Below are positions 1 to 10,073 of a stretch of 64,000 bases of DNA, piece by piece. The translations under genes were made by a program, and so were the position numbers. Below the pieces are notes generated by a model. The model had not been told where the DNA came from and did no database searches. It saw only the letters and a program-made list of their open reading frames with translations. Each line of letters begins with the position of its first letter. Position 1 is the first letter of the stretch. Origin of the DNA: Roseobacter ponti (GTDB taxonomy: Bacteria > Pseudomonadota > Alphaproteobacteria > Rhodobacterales > Rhodobacteraceae). The stretch lies in the NCBI RefSeq assembly GCF_012932215.1, contig NZ_CP048788.1:496001-560000 (forward strand), given 5' to 3'.

Positions 1-171
1 GGTGACCGGCTCAGACGCGCCCGAAACGGTAGCGGCACCGTGGGAAGCGACGCCGTCGACTGAAACAACAGACGAGGCGATGCCGGAACGCGCCCCGCAA
101 GCCATGCCATTGACAAAACTGCGCGCGCGCCGTTCAAAAGCATCCGGACAGCGCAGGGGAGAGCGACAGGC

Positions 172-774
172 GTGCGGCAGGGGTTTCCCATAGCGCGAAG
201 CGGCGAGGTCATCGGGCTTCTGGGCGGATCGTTTGATCCCGCGCATCGCGGGCATGTGCACATCACGGTTGAGGCGCTCAAGCGCTTTGGTCTCACCCGT
301 GTGTGGTGGCTGGTCAGCCCCGGAAATCCGCTCAAAACGCAGGGGCCTGCACCCCTGGAAAGCCGCATGGCGCGCGCCCACGCTGTGATGCAGCACCCGC
401 GCGTGCAGATCACCGACATCGAGGCGCGTCTGGGCACGCGGTACACGGCCGAAACGCTTGCTGCGCTGCGCGCGCTTTATCCCGGCGTACGCTTTGTCTG
501 GTTGATGGGCGCGGATAATCTCGCGCAGCTGCACCGCTGGCAGGACTGGCGGCAGATCGTTGAAACCGTGCCGCTGGGGGTGCTTGCCCGCCCGGGCGAC
601 AGAATTTCCGCGCGGATGAGCCGGGCGGCCCGCGTCTATGATACCTGCCGTATACCGGGGCGCGAAAGCCAGCGGCTGGCACACGCGACGGCGCCGGCCT
701 GGTGTTTTGTCAACGTCCCGATGATAGCCCAGTCATCAAGCGAAATCCGCGCGGCGGGCGGCTGGAACGGCTGA
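172..774 (+). CDS. nadD: Nicotinate-nucleotide adenylyltransferase
   Basis: Transfers AMP from ATP to nicotinate mononucleotide to make deamido-NAD in cytoplasmic NAD synthesis. The protein has 200 residues, normal for the family. The nucleotidyltransferase signature [11 protein letters not shown] lies at residues 18-28 and the C-terminal SSSEIR (family ISSTxIR) near 187-192. I chose the GTG start because a GGGGAGAG ribosome site lies just upstream and the N-terminal MRQGFP is typical of the group. It is followed by a penicillin-binding protein gene on the same strand after about 80 bases. Assignment is firm; only the start is slightly uncertain. Confidence 0.95.
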   Translation: MRQGFPIARSGEVIGLLGGSFDPAHRGHVHITVEALKRFGLTRVWWLVSPGNPLKTQGPAPLESRMARAHAVMQHPRVQITDIEARLGTRYTAETLAALRALYPGVRFVWLMGADNLAQLHRWQDWRQIVETVPLGVLARPGDRISARMSRAARVYDTCRIPGRESQRLAHATAPAWCFVNVPMIAQSSSEIRAAGGWNG

Positions 775-856
775 CCGGCAACACCCGGGATGATTGTCAG
801 ATTTGTGATATCACGCCCTGTTGTGCAGGTGCGCGCAGTGAGGTTACCCTGCGCCC

Positions 857-2353
857 ATGAGCAGATTTCACCGACCAGATCTCACCCGCAGGCTGTTTCT
901 GACCGGGGCTGCGGCAGGCCTTGGGTTCTCTGCCCGTGCGGAAGGCCTTCTGACCTCGCCGCGTCCGGTTCTGCGCGGCGTGCCGCGCCCGCCGGAAGCC
1001 GGTCGCCTGCTGGAAAAGGCCCGGATCAGCGGCGATGTGGTCTGGGCTGTGGCGGACGCAAAGACGGGTGAATTTCTTGATGCTCATATGCCCGATACCG
1101 CCCTTGCACCGGCCAGCGTGACCAAAGCCATCACAGCGCTTTATGCGCTGGATACCCTTGGTGCAGAGCATCGGTTTACCACCAGAATTATTGCGGCAGG
1201 CGAGATCAAAGACGGGGTTCTTGACGGTCATCTGATACTGGCCGGCGGGTGTGACCCTCTGATGGATACCAGTGATCTTGCCGCTCTTGCCCTGCGTCTC
1301 AAAGAGACCGGCATCCGGGAAGTCCGTGGAGGGTTCATCGTGCACGAGGGGCCGGTTGCCTCACTGCCCTCGATTGATCCCGGCCAGCCTGATCACCTCG
1401 GCTATAACCCTGCCGTTTCGGGTATCGCGCTCAACTTCAACCGCGTGCATTTCGAATGGAAACGGGTGTCGGGTGAATACGCGGTCACAATGGATGCTCG
1501 TGCGGGGAAATACCGCCCCGATGTGGATGTGGCACAGATGCGGGTGCGCGACCGCCGCGCGCCGGTCTATACCTATGAAGACAGCATGAACCGTGATCTG
1601 TGGACCGTGGCGCGCAGTGCGCTGGGCCGTGAGGGCGCGCGGTGGCTGCCGGTGCGCAAACCGGGTCTGTACGCTGGTGAAGTCTTTGCAACACTGGCGC
1701 GCTCGAACGGTATCGTACTGAAGGCGCCCGCCGTGTCGCGCAGCCTGCCGGAAGGCCGGACAATTGCCCGGATCGAGAGCGCTCCACTCAGCGATATCCT
1801 GCAGGCGATGCTGAAATACTCCAATAATCTGGTAGCTGAGATGGTGGGGCTTGCCGCCACACAGGCGCGCAGGGGGCAGGCGGAAAGCCTCGCTGCGTCC
1901 GCAGCAGAGATGAACGACTGGGCGCGCGAAGAGCTTGGGATGCGCATGCCGGCTTTTGCCGATCATTCAGGGCTTGGCAGTGCCAGCCGCGTATCTGCGC
2001 GCGATATGGTGCTGGGTCTTTGTGCTGTGAAACATGCCTCGTTGCTCAGACCACTGCTGAAGCCGGTGAAGCTTCTCGATGCTCAGGGGCGGACGATCAA
2101 TAATCACCCTGTGAAAGCCGATGCCAAGACCGGCACGCTGAATTTTGTTTCAGGACTTGCGGGATATGTGACTGCTCCGGGCGGGCGGGAGCTGGTTTTT
2201 GCTTATTTCAGTGCGGATGAGGGTATCCGCGCGACCATTCCGCGCGAAGCACGCGAACGCCCGCAGGGGGCCCGGACATGGGCGTCGCGCTCGCGGCGTC
2301 TGCAACGACAGCTGATCATGAGCTGGGGGGCGCAGTTCAGCAGTCCGGGATAG
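857..2353 (+). CDS. dacB: D-alanyl-D-alanine carboxypeptidase/endopeptidase (PBP4 type, peptidase S13)
   Basis: A periplasmic serine peptidase that trims or cuts peptidoglycan cross-links. All three penicillin-binding motifs are visible: SVTK at residues 87-90 (nucleophile S87), SNN at 322-324 and KTG at 424-426. The N-terminus carries a twin-arginine type signal (TRRLFLTG, residues 10-17) followed by an Ala/Gly-rich stretch ending near AEG, so export by Tat is likely. At 498 residues it matches PBP4 enzymes with the large insert between SxxK and SNN. It stands alone between nadD and a metallopeptidase-like gene. Confidence 0.92.
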   Translation: MSRFHRPDLTRRLFLTGAAAGLGFSARAEGLLTSPRPVLRGVPRPPEAGRLLEKARISGDVVWAVADAKTGEFLDAHMPDTALAPASVTKAITALYALDTLGAEHRFTTRIIAAGEIKDGVLDGHLILAGGCDPLMDTSDLAALALRLKETGIREVRGGFIVHEGPVASLPSIDPGQPDHLGYNPAVSGIALNFNRVHFEWKRVSGEYAVTMDARAGKYRPDVDVAQMRVRDRRAPVYTYEDSMNRDLWTVARSALGREGARWLPVRKPGLYAGEVFATLARSNGIVLKAPAVSRSLPEGRTIARIESAPLSDILQAMLKYSNNLVAEMVGLAATQARRGQAESLAASAAEMNDWAREELGMRMPAFADHSGLGSASRVSARDMVLGLCAVKHASLLRPLLKPVKLLDAQGRTINNHPVKADAKTGTLNFVSGLAGYVTAPGGRELVFAYFSADEGIRATIPREARERPQGARTWASRSRRLQRQLIMSWGAQFSSPG

Positions 2354-2403
2354 CGCCGGCGCGGGGCTGCGGTCAAAGTTTTGCCTGAAATCTCTGTCAG
2401 GCT

Positions 2404-3213
2404 GTGCGTGTGACGAAATACGCCATACCCCCTGTCGACCGCCTGCTCAGAGGCATCTCCACCAATCACGTGGAAACCGTGCGCTCCGCATGGGGTGAGC
2501 TGTTGAGCGCCAGGGCGCCTGCGACGGGTCAGGTGATTGCGAAACTGGCCTCTGAGGTCTGGGAACAGCCGCCACGCGGGCCGTCGGGGCCGTATTTCGG
2601 TGTGCTGCTGGCGCTGCTGGATACGCTGGATCCTGAGGCTTTTGAAAGCGTGGTCGGGACGCTGCGCAAACGCCGTCTGAACCCGTTGCACCGACGCACG
2701 TTGGAGGTTGTCGCACAGCGTGTCGGTGAGACACCTGCCTGTCATATCGGCGACGGTGTGCCGGTTTACATCTCAAAGGACATCGCCGCGCCGGCGATGG
2801 TGCAGACCAACCTGAGCAGGTGGAGCAGGACACGCGGGCTGGCCCTTGACGGGATCACCCGGATCGATGTGATCGGCCGCGCCGCGCATCTCGATTATCT
2901 CGGACGCTACAATATGTTCTTTTCGGGTATCGTGCTGACATGGCCGGTCAGGCCACAGCGTGGCCTGCGCCTGTGGTTTGAAAAGCTGAGCGCCGAATTC
3001 ACATTTTATCATGAGATCGGACACCACGTCTGTGGCCACTCCGAAGGCGGGCAGGTTGCTGAACAGGAAAAAGAAGCCGACGATTATGCGCGACGTATGA
3101 TGCGGCGCGCGCGCCCGGTTCTGACGTCAGCCGGGCGGCTGTTGCTCTGGCCTCTTACGCCTGCCATCCGACGGCTCAAAGCGGCACACCATCCCTCAGA
3201 ACGCGCGGGCTGA
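2404..3213 (+). CDS. HExxH metallopeptidase-like protein (M78/ImmA-like)
   Basis: A 269-residue protein of unknown role. The C-terminal half has a zinc-peptidase signature: H203-E204-I-G-H207, a further H at 208 and 212, then EKEADDYA at about 222-229. The spacing of HExxH followed by an E-x-x-A-D stretch is that of ImmA/IrrE-type (M78) peptidases. The N-terminal 150 residues resemble nothing I know. No signal peptide is seen, so it is probably cytoplasmic. The start is GTG (MRVTKYAIPP). A regulator-cleaving function is only inferred from the fold; no partner HTH gene lies next to it. Confidence 0.6.
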   Translation: MRVTKYAIPPVDRLLRGISTNHVETVRSAWGELLSARAPATGQVIAKLASEVWEQPPRGPSGPYFGVLLALLDTLDPEAFESVVGTLRKRRLNPLHRRTLEVVAQRVGETPACHIGDGVPVYISKDIAAPAMVQTNLSRWSRTRGLALDGITRIDVIGRAAHLDYLGRYNMFFSGIVLTWPVRPQRGLRLWFEKLSAEFTFYHEIGHHVCGHSEGGQVAEQEKEADDYARRMMRRARPVLTSAGRLLLWPLTPAIRRLKAAHHPSERAG

Positions 3214-3231
3214 GAGCCGGCGCCGCGCTTT

Positions 3232-3654
3232 TCAGGTCAGGTGGCGCGCGCGGGCTCCGCGTTCAATTGCCGCCGCCGCCAGCCTGTCAAGGGAGAGCTC
3301 ATAGCGGATTTCTTCAAGCAGCCGCAGCTCTGTTTCTTCAAGGGTGCCGTCGGCAGCGGCCACATCGCAGGCCAGTGCATAGGCGGTCTCAAAGAGCCGT
3401 TCAGGCAGGCTGTCGCGGATCAGACCAAAAAGCGCATCGAGCCCGTCTTCCTGCTCGAAAAGATCAAAGACCACCTGGCTCACCACCGTCAGGCGGTCAT
3501 CATCGTAATCGGCAAAGATAGGCAGTGTCTCCACCGCGGTTTCGATTTTAACCAGCTCGGTCGTGCGGATGTCCTCGTCGGAGGCTGAGATCGCGATCAT
3601 CAGCGCCACGAGACTGTCCTGCGGGCTGAAAGCATGGGCGGGGTTATCATTCAC
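3232..3654 (-). CDS. TerB-family protein
   Basis: A 140-residue acidic, all-helical protein matching the TerB fold: two similar helical halves with acidic signatures around [13 protein letters not shown] and [14 protein letters not shown], the latter resembling the family's A-DG-x-x-x-x-E-E motif. TerB proteins are linked to tellurite resistance and metal- or membrane-associated stress, but no other ter genes are present, so a resistance role should not be assumed. It is convergent with the preceding metallopeptidase-like gene, and its start lies upstream of and antisense to the leader of lysK. Confidence 0.75.
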   Translation of the reverse strand: MNDNPAHAFSPQDSLVALMIAISASDEDIRTTELVKIETAVETLPIFADYDDDRLTVVSQVVFDLFEQEDGLDALFGLIRDSLPERLFETAYALACDVAAADGTLEETELRLLEEIRYELSLDRLAAAAIERGARARHLT

Positions 3655-3774
3655 GGGCTGGGTGCTTTCACTGGGCTGACTGTTGCGCGCAATTTATTGA
3701 CGCCGGAGGGGCAACGCAATAGGGACGGGCGAAACCCTGCGCAGAGGGCGCAGAACCCGAACCCGGAGCCGAAA

Positions 3775-5358
3775 ATGTCCCAGTCCCGTGACGCCGCAAT
3801 GACCAGTAAAGCTTGGCCTTTCGAAGAAGCGCGCCGGGTGCTCAAACGCTATGAAAAGGCACCGCCGGAAAAGGGCTATGTGATCTTTGAAACCGGGTAT
3901 GGCCCCAGCGGCCTGCCGCATATCGGTACATTCGGCGAGGTCGCGCGCACCAGTATGGTGATGCGGGCGTTTCAGGAAATTTCTGATATTCCAACGCGTC
4001 TGATCTGTTTTTCGGATGATCTGGACGGGATGCGTAAGGTCCCGGGCAATGTGCCGAACCCCGAAAGCCTTGCCGGGCATCTGCAGCGGCCGCTGACGTC
4101 GGTGCCGGACCCTTTCGGCACGCATGAAAGCTTCGGGCATCACAATAATGCCATGCTGCGGCGATTCCTGGACACCTTCGGGTTTGAGTATGAATTCATC
4201 TCTGCCACCGAGTTCTATAACACCGGGCAGTTCGACGAGATCCTGCTGCGCGCGACGCAGAAGTATGATGAGATCATGGAGGTCATGCTGAAATCGCTGC
4301 GCGAGGAGCGGCGTCAGACCTATTCGATCTTCCTGCCAATTCATCCGGATACAGGGCGCGTGATGTATGTGCCGATGAAGGAAGTGAACGCGGCTGACGG
4401 CACGATTACTTTTGACGATGAGGACGGCACAGAAATGACGCTGCCGGTCACGGGTGGTAATGTGAAGCTGCAGTGGAAACCGGATTTCGGCGCCCGCTGG
4501 GCGGCCCTGGGCGTCGATTTCGAGATGTATGGCAAGGATCACTCCACCAATACGCCGATTTACGACAAGATCTGCCGCATCCTCGGACATCGCGCGCCGG
4601 AGCATTTCACCTATGAGCTCTTTCTGGATGAGAATGGTCAGAAAATTTCCAAGACCTCGGGCAACGGTGTCAGCATTGACGAATGGCTGACATATGCGAG
4701 TGCCGAAAGCCTGTCGTATTTCATGTATCTCAAGCCGAAAACCGCCAAGCGGATGTATTTTGACGTGATCCCGAAAGCCGTTGATGAATACCATCAGCAG
4801 CTGCGCGCCTTTCCCGGACAGGATATAGTTCAACAGCTGAACAACCCGGTCTGGCACATTCATGGCGGCAATGTACCGACCTCTGATATGGTGGTGCCTT
4901 TCTCGATGCTACTTAATCTTGCCAGCGTTTCGGGGGCCGAGGACAAGTCACAGCTCTGGGGCTTTATCCAGCGCTATGCGCCTGAAACCAATGCGGAAAA
5001 GAACCCGGATATGGATGCCGCTGTGGGCCACGCCCTGCGTTATTACACCGATTTCGTGAAACCGCAGAAAGTCTACCGTGCGCCGACAGACCTTGAGCGT
5101 GAAGCCCTGACCGATCTGCGTGATAAGCTCAGCGCCTGGGAGGGACCCGTGGAGGATGAGGCGCTTCAGTCAGTTGTTTATGCCTGTGGTCGTGAGCGGT
5201 TTGATCCCTTGCGGTCGTGGTTTACGGCGCTTTATGAAGTGCTGCTCGGGGCGAGCCAGGGGCCGCGGTTCGGCGGATTTATCGCACTTTACGGTGTGGC
5301 CGAAACGGTGGCGCTGATTGACGCTGCACTGAGCGGCGAACTCGCGGATCACAGCTGA
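3775..5358 (+). CDS. lysK: Lysyl-tRNA synthetase, class I
   Basis: Charges tRNA-Lys with lysine. This is the class I (archaeal-type) enzyme that replaces LysS in many alphaproteobacteria. HIGH-type motif HIGT is at residues 49-52 and KMSKS-type motif KISKTSGNG starts at 290. I chose ATG 3775 (MSQSRDAAM), giving 527 residues, the usual length; the upstream in-frame ATG at 3634 would add 47 residues that look untranslated and lie antisense to the terB start. A second candidate ATG is eight codons downstream. No class II lysS is seen in the window. Confidence 0.95.
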   Translation: MSQSRDAAMTSKAWPFEEARRVLKRYEKAPPEKGYVIFETGYGPSGLPHIGTFGEVARTSMVMRAFQEISDIPTRLICFSDDLDGMRKVPGNVPNPESLAGHLQRPLTSVPDPFGTHESFGHHNNAMLRRFLDTFGFEYEFISATEFYNTGQFDEILLRATQKYDEIMEVMLKSLREERRQTYSIFLPIHPDTGRVMYVPMKEVNAADGTITFDDEDGTEMTLPVTGGNVKLQWKPDFGARWAALGVDFEMYGKDHSTNTPIYDKICRILGHRAPEHFTYELFLDENGQKISKTSGNGVSIDEWLTYASAESLSYFMYLKPKTAKRMYFDVIPKAVDEYHQQLRAFPGQDIVQQLNNPVWHIHGGNVPTSDMVVPFSMLLNLASVSGAEDKSQLWGFIQRYAPETNAEKNPDMDAAVGHALRYYTDFVKPQKVYRAPTDLEREALTDLRDKLSAWEGPVEDEALQSVVYACGRERFDPLRSWFTALYEVLLGASQGPRFGGFIALYGVAETVALIDAALSGELADHS

Positions 5359-5418
5359 AACTCTTGCCGCGCGGCTCTCGTGACTTATCCTTGACGGGCA
5401 GGGATGAGGAGAGATGAC

Positions 5419-5820
5419 ATGCGCGCGGCACTTATCGGACTGATCACAACGGCACTGATGGCCTTTCCTGCCCTCTCAGAGCCTGCGGACATTGAAGCGG
5501 TCATTGATCGCCAGCTGACGGCACTCAGCGCGGATGATTTTGAGGAAGCGTTCACCTTTGCCAGCCCCGGCCTGCAGCGGCTTTTCCAGTCGCCGGAGAA
5601 TTTTCAGCGGATGGTCGTCACGGGCTATCCGATGGTCTGGCGCTTTTCTGAGGTGCGTTTTCTTGAACTGCGCGAAGAAGGCGGAGCGTTCTGGCAAAAG
5701 GTGATGATCACCGACCAGAAAGGCGTGGTGCATCTTCTGGATTACCGGATGCTGCAGACCGCAGACGGGTGGCGGATCAACGGTGTGCAGATCCTCGACA
5801 GCGCGCAGATGAACGTCTGA
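5419..5820 (+). CDS. Secreted DUF4864 protein
   Basis: A 133-residue exported protein. Residues 1-20 form a cleavable signal peptide (MRAALIGLITTALMAFPALS). The mature part (IEAVIDRQLTALSADDFEEAFTFASP) begins like NTF2-fold DUF4864 proteins, a small periplasmic family of unknown function in Rhodobacteraceae. The start at 5419 is preferred over the ATG at 5404 because the GAGGAGAG ribosome site lies between them. It follows lysK by 60 bases on the same strand. The family match is by recognition of the sequence pattern; the function is unknown. Confidence 0.75.
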   Translation: MRAALIGLITTALMAFPALSEPADIEAVIDRQLTALSADDFEEAFTFASPGLQRLFQSPENFQRMVVTGYPMVWRFSEVRFLELREEGGAFWQKVMITDQKGVVHLLDYRMLQTADGWRINGVQILDSAQMNV

Positions 5821-5906
5821 ATCTCATCCAGGCTGAACGGCTGACGCCGTATGTCATGTCCGCTCCGACCTGCTGGTGCAGGGCTGAGCGTGCGGGCGCC
5901 TGAAGC

Positions 5907-6578
5907 TCAGAATTCGCGCCAGAGACCAAGTTTGAGGCGAGTATCACCGCCGCCGGCAACCGGATATTCGAGCCCGAACTGTAGGGTCGTTGCGCTGTCC
6001 GGGCGCGGCAGGATGAGCACTGAGGGGGCCAGCTGCGCATAATATTCGCCGTCCTCGAATGTATTGAACATCTGTAGCATCGCTTTGATCTGTGGCGTAA
6101 AGCCCATGCCGAATGTGCCGTCGATCTTGATCCGTGTCGCGGCCGGCGCGCTGGCGAAATTGACGCTGCTTTCCACTGTGGCCCAGCCCCAGCGTTCACC
6201 CCAGGGGACCCCGCGCCCCCAGCTTAGCCCGACTTCAACCGCGGGAGACAAATCCAAACCGGTGTACCGCCCGCCCAGCCCAGCGTGCCAGGCAAAGCGG
6301 TGTATCCCGTCGGTGGACCCGAGCGGGAAGCGCAGAAAAACCACGCCGGCGCCGTCAGCAGCCCCGGTTCGGTCGAGACCAAAACTGAGGTCGAGCCCGA
6401 GGTTAATGCTGTCGGTGAGGCCATACTCAGCATAAATGCTGCCGGAGGTATCCCTGCTTTGTGTGACAGTACCCGAGGCCGAGGCGAAACCGCTGCCCTT
6501 TTCGCGCAGCCACGGGCCTGCTGCGGCCGGTGCAGCAGTCAGCAGGCAGAGCAGAGATGCCGTCAGAGCTGTCTGCAT
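5907..6578 (-). CDS. Outer-membrane beta-barrel-like protein
   Basis: A 223-residue protein with a signal peptide (MQTALTASLLCLLTAAPAAA, cut after AAA) followed by alternating polar/hydrophobic strands rich in Gly and aromatic residues. The C-terminus is KLGLWREF, and a terminal Phe on an amphipathic strand is the classic BAM signal of outer-membrane barrels. Strand content would allow 8-12 strands. I recognise no specific porin or transporter family. A GGAAGGA ribosome site precedes the ATG. A tandem GTTAACCAT array lies 24-52 bases upstream of the start, listed separately, and may regulate it. Confidence 0.6.
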   Translation of the reverse strand: MQTALTASLLCLLTAAPAAAGPWLREKGSGFASASGTVTQSRDTSGSIYAEYGLTDSINLGLDLSFGLDRTGAADGAGVVFLRFPLGSTDGIHRFAWHAGLGGRYTGLDLSPAVEVGLSWGRGVPWGERWGWATVESSVNFASAPAATRIKIDGTFGMGFTPQIKAMLQMFNTFEDGEYYAQLAPSVLILPRPDSATTLQFGLEYPVAGGGDTRLKLGLWREF

Positions 6579-6601
6579 TGGTATCCTTCCCGCCGTACAT
6601 C

Positions 6602-6630
6602 ATGGTTAACGATGGTTAACAAATGGTTAC
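6602..6630 (-). promoter_or_regulatory. Triple GTTAACCAT-like array (CtrA-like)
   Basis: Three near-identical copies of ATGGTTAAC (+ strand) start at 6602, 6612 and 6623, the last ending TTAC instead of TTAA. Periods are 10 and 11 bases. The second and third copies form TTAA-N7-TTAC, one mismatch from the TTAA-N7-TTAA box bound by the cell-cycle regulator CtrA in alphaproteobacteria. The array sits just upstream of the outer-membrane protein gene. Binding by CtrA is inference. Confidence 0.45.
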
Positions 6631-6747
6631 GGGAGGCAGGGTGCAGCGTGTACGGGTGACGATGTTGCGGCATGCGTCAGGAGCCCCCCGTTCACCGGGT
6701 CGCGGGGCGGCGCGCCGGACCCGCCTGCTTGCAGGCTGCAAAACTGC

Positions 6748-7173
6748 TCAGACGCCGGCTTCGGCTCTGCAGTCGCGGAAAGCGGCAACCGCTGGTGCCG
6801 CACCGGCCAGCGAGAAACTCACGTCCGCCGTCCCGAACGTAGCGGTCACCCGTTCATTGTACTGCAGTCCGTTGAGCACATTCCCGAACCCGCGATCGGC
6901 GACTGTGACCGACAGACCGTCCCGCGATGGCATATGCCGGTTGGTGGAAATCTGAAGCGGCCGGTCGCCTTCAAAGGACATCGAGAAGAGCGGCGCGCTG
7001 TCGAAGGGCGCAGATTGTGAGACGGTCACCGTGTAAAGCGGTTGGGTCGGATCATACGTGAGCTCAATCGCAGCGGTGTCGCTGGCGTGACGAAGCACGC
7101 AGGGAAGGCCCGGTGTAAACTCCCAGGCGGCAGCGGGTGAGGCGGTCATAAGGAAGATCAGCAATCTGGTCAT
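6748..7173 (-). CDS. Small exported protein, function unknown
   Basis: A 141-residue protein with a signal peptide (MTRLLIFLMTASPAAA) and two cysteines in the mature part (LPCVLRH and FRDCRAE) that could form one disulfide spanning the domain. The body is predicted beta-rich with Ala/Gly turns. I chose the internal ATG at 7173 because it begins the signal peptide; the ORF upstream adds 13 residues without a hydrophobic character. It lies downstream of and on the same strand as uvrB, with one oppositely oriented gene between them. I do not recognise the family. Confidence 0.6.
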   Translation of the reverse strand: MTRLLIFLMTASPAAAWEFTPGLPCVLRHASDTAAIELTYDPTQPLYTVTVSQSAPFDSAPLFSMSFEGDRPLQISTNRHMPSRDGLSVTVADRGFGNVLNGLQYNERVTATFGTADVSFSLAGAAPAVAAFRDCRAEAGV

Positions 7174-7237
7174 ACCGAAATCAGATAGCGCACCGGCGCG
7201 TCCCAGCCACATGCCGTTCGGGAGCCGACTTTTTTTT

Positions 7238-7264
7238 GGAACTTCTGTGCTGGTGCAGTGGTTT
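7238..7264 (+). promoter_or_regulatory. Possible ECF-type promoter of the small repeat protein
   Basis: GGAAC at 7238-7242 follows a run of eight T and is spaced 18 bases from GTTT at 7261-7264, about 70 bases before the next start codon. GGAAC with GTT 16-18 bases on is the shape of stress-type ECF sigma promoters. The evidence is only this pattern. Confidence 0.25.
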
Positions 7265-7332
7265 ACCCCGCAACAGCCCGGCAGCCCTGCAAAGGAACGA
7301 GCCGAGCAAACCAGAATACGGAAGGAAACGAC

Positions 7333-7629
7333 ATGAAAAATACAGCTCTTATTCTTGGCGGCGTTGTCGTCGTACTCGGCCTTGCTGCAGCAGCCTATAT
7401 GGTGGACATCGATCAGACCGAAGAGGCCAGCCTGCCCGACGTTGACGTCAGCGTCGAAGGTGGCAACCTGCCCGAGTTTGACGCCGAAGTGGGCTCAGTC
7501 ACTGTGACCGAAGAGACCGCAACCGTGCCCGTACCGGACGTTGATGTCTCTGTGGATCAGGCCGAGGTCTCCGTGCCCGGCATCGAAATCACACCGCCTG
7601 AAGAAGATGATCAGATCGCTTCTAACTAA
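7333..7629 (+). CDS. Small membrane-anchored acidic repeat protein
   Basis: A 98-residue protein with one N-terminal membrane helix (residues 4-22, LILGGVVVVLGLAAAAYMV) and an acidic extracytoplasmic tail. The tail repeats the motif PDVDVSV (LPDVDVSVEGG, then VPDVDVSVDQ) interleaved with GSVTV and AEVSVPGIEITPP, suggesting a short beta-repeat. The ATG at 7333 is chosen for its ribosome site (GGAAGGAAAC) and because the membrane helix starts right there. A strong hairpin terminator follows. Similar proteins occur in related genomes as conserved hypotheticals; no function is known to me. Confidence 0.7.
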   Translation: MKNTALILGGVVVVLGLAAAAYMVDIDQTEEASLPDVDVSVEGGNLPEFDAEVGSVTVTEETATVPVPDVDVSVDQAEVSVPGIEITPPEEDDQIASN

Positions 7630-7666
7630 GACTGCGGCCTGAATGGCCCTGTCAGACAGCACTTAA

Positions 7667-7695
7667 GGCCTCTCCGGTTACCGGGGAGGCCTTTG
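7667..7695 (+). terminator. Intrinsic terminator
   Basis: GGCCTCTCCGG and CCGGGGAGGCC pair as an 11-bp stem with one G-U pair around a TTA loop, followed by TTTGT. It ends the transcript of the small repeat protein, 38 bases after its stop codon, and separates it from convergent uvrB. Confidence 0.8.
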
Positions 7696-7712
7696 TCATT
7701 CTGTAAGATGCC

Positions 7713-9917
<2,205 letters not shown>

Positions 9918-10073
9918 ATGCTCTCCGTGGGGGTTGTCTCTAAGGTGTCACGTTTTGCCGCGCGTTCAAGAGCCCCCGGCGCACAGCTGTCAGAAACTGA
10001 CAGTACCGGCCGGAGTTTCTTTGCAATACGTGATGCCCTAAGGTCAGGCACAGACTGGAACACGGACGATATC

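Noticed and set aside
2-193. A 63-residue frame open from the window edge and overlapping the nadD start
   Set aside because: Ala/Pro/Glu-rich then Arg-rich, unlike any protein I know. It could be the tail of an upstream gene, but nothing supports it.
3232-3654. Reading TerB as tellurite resistance
   Set aside because: No terC, terD or related genes are present; single TerB-like genes are common without that trait.
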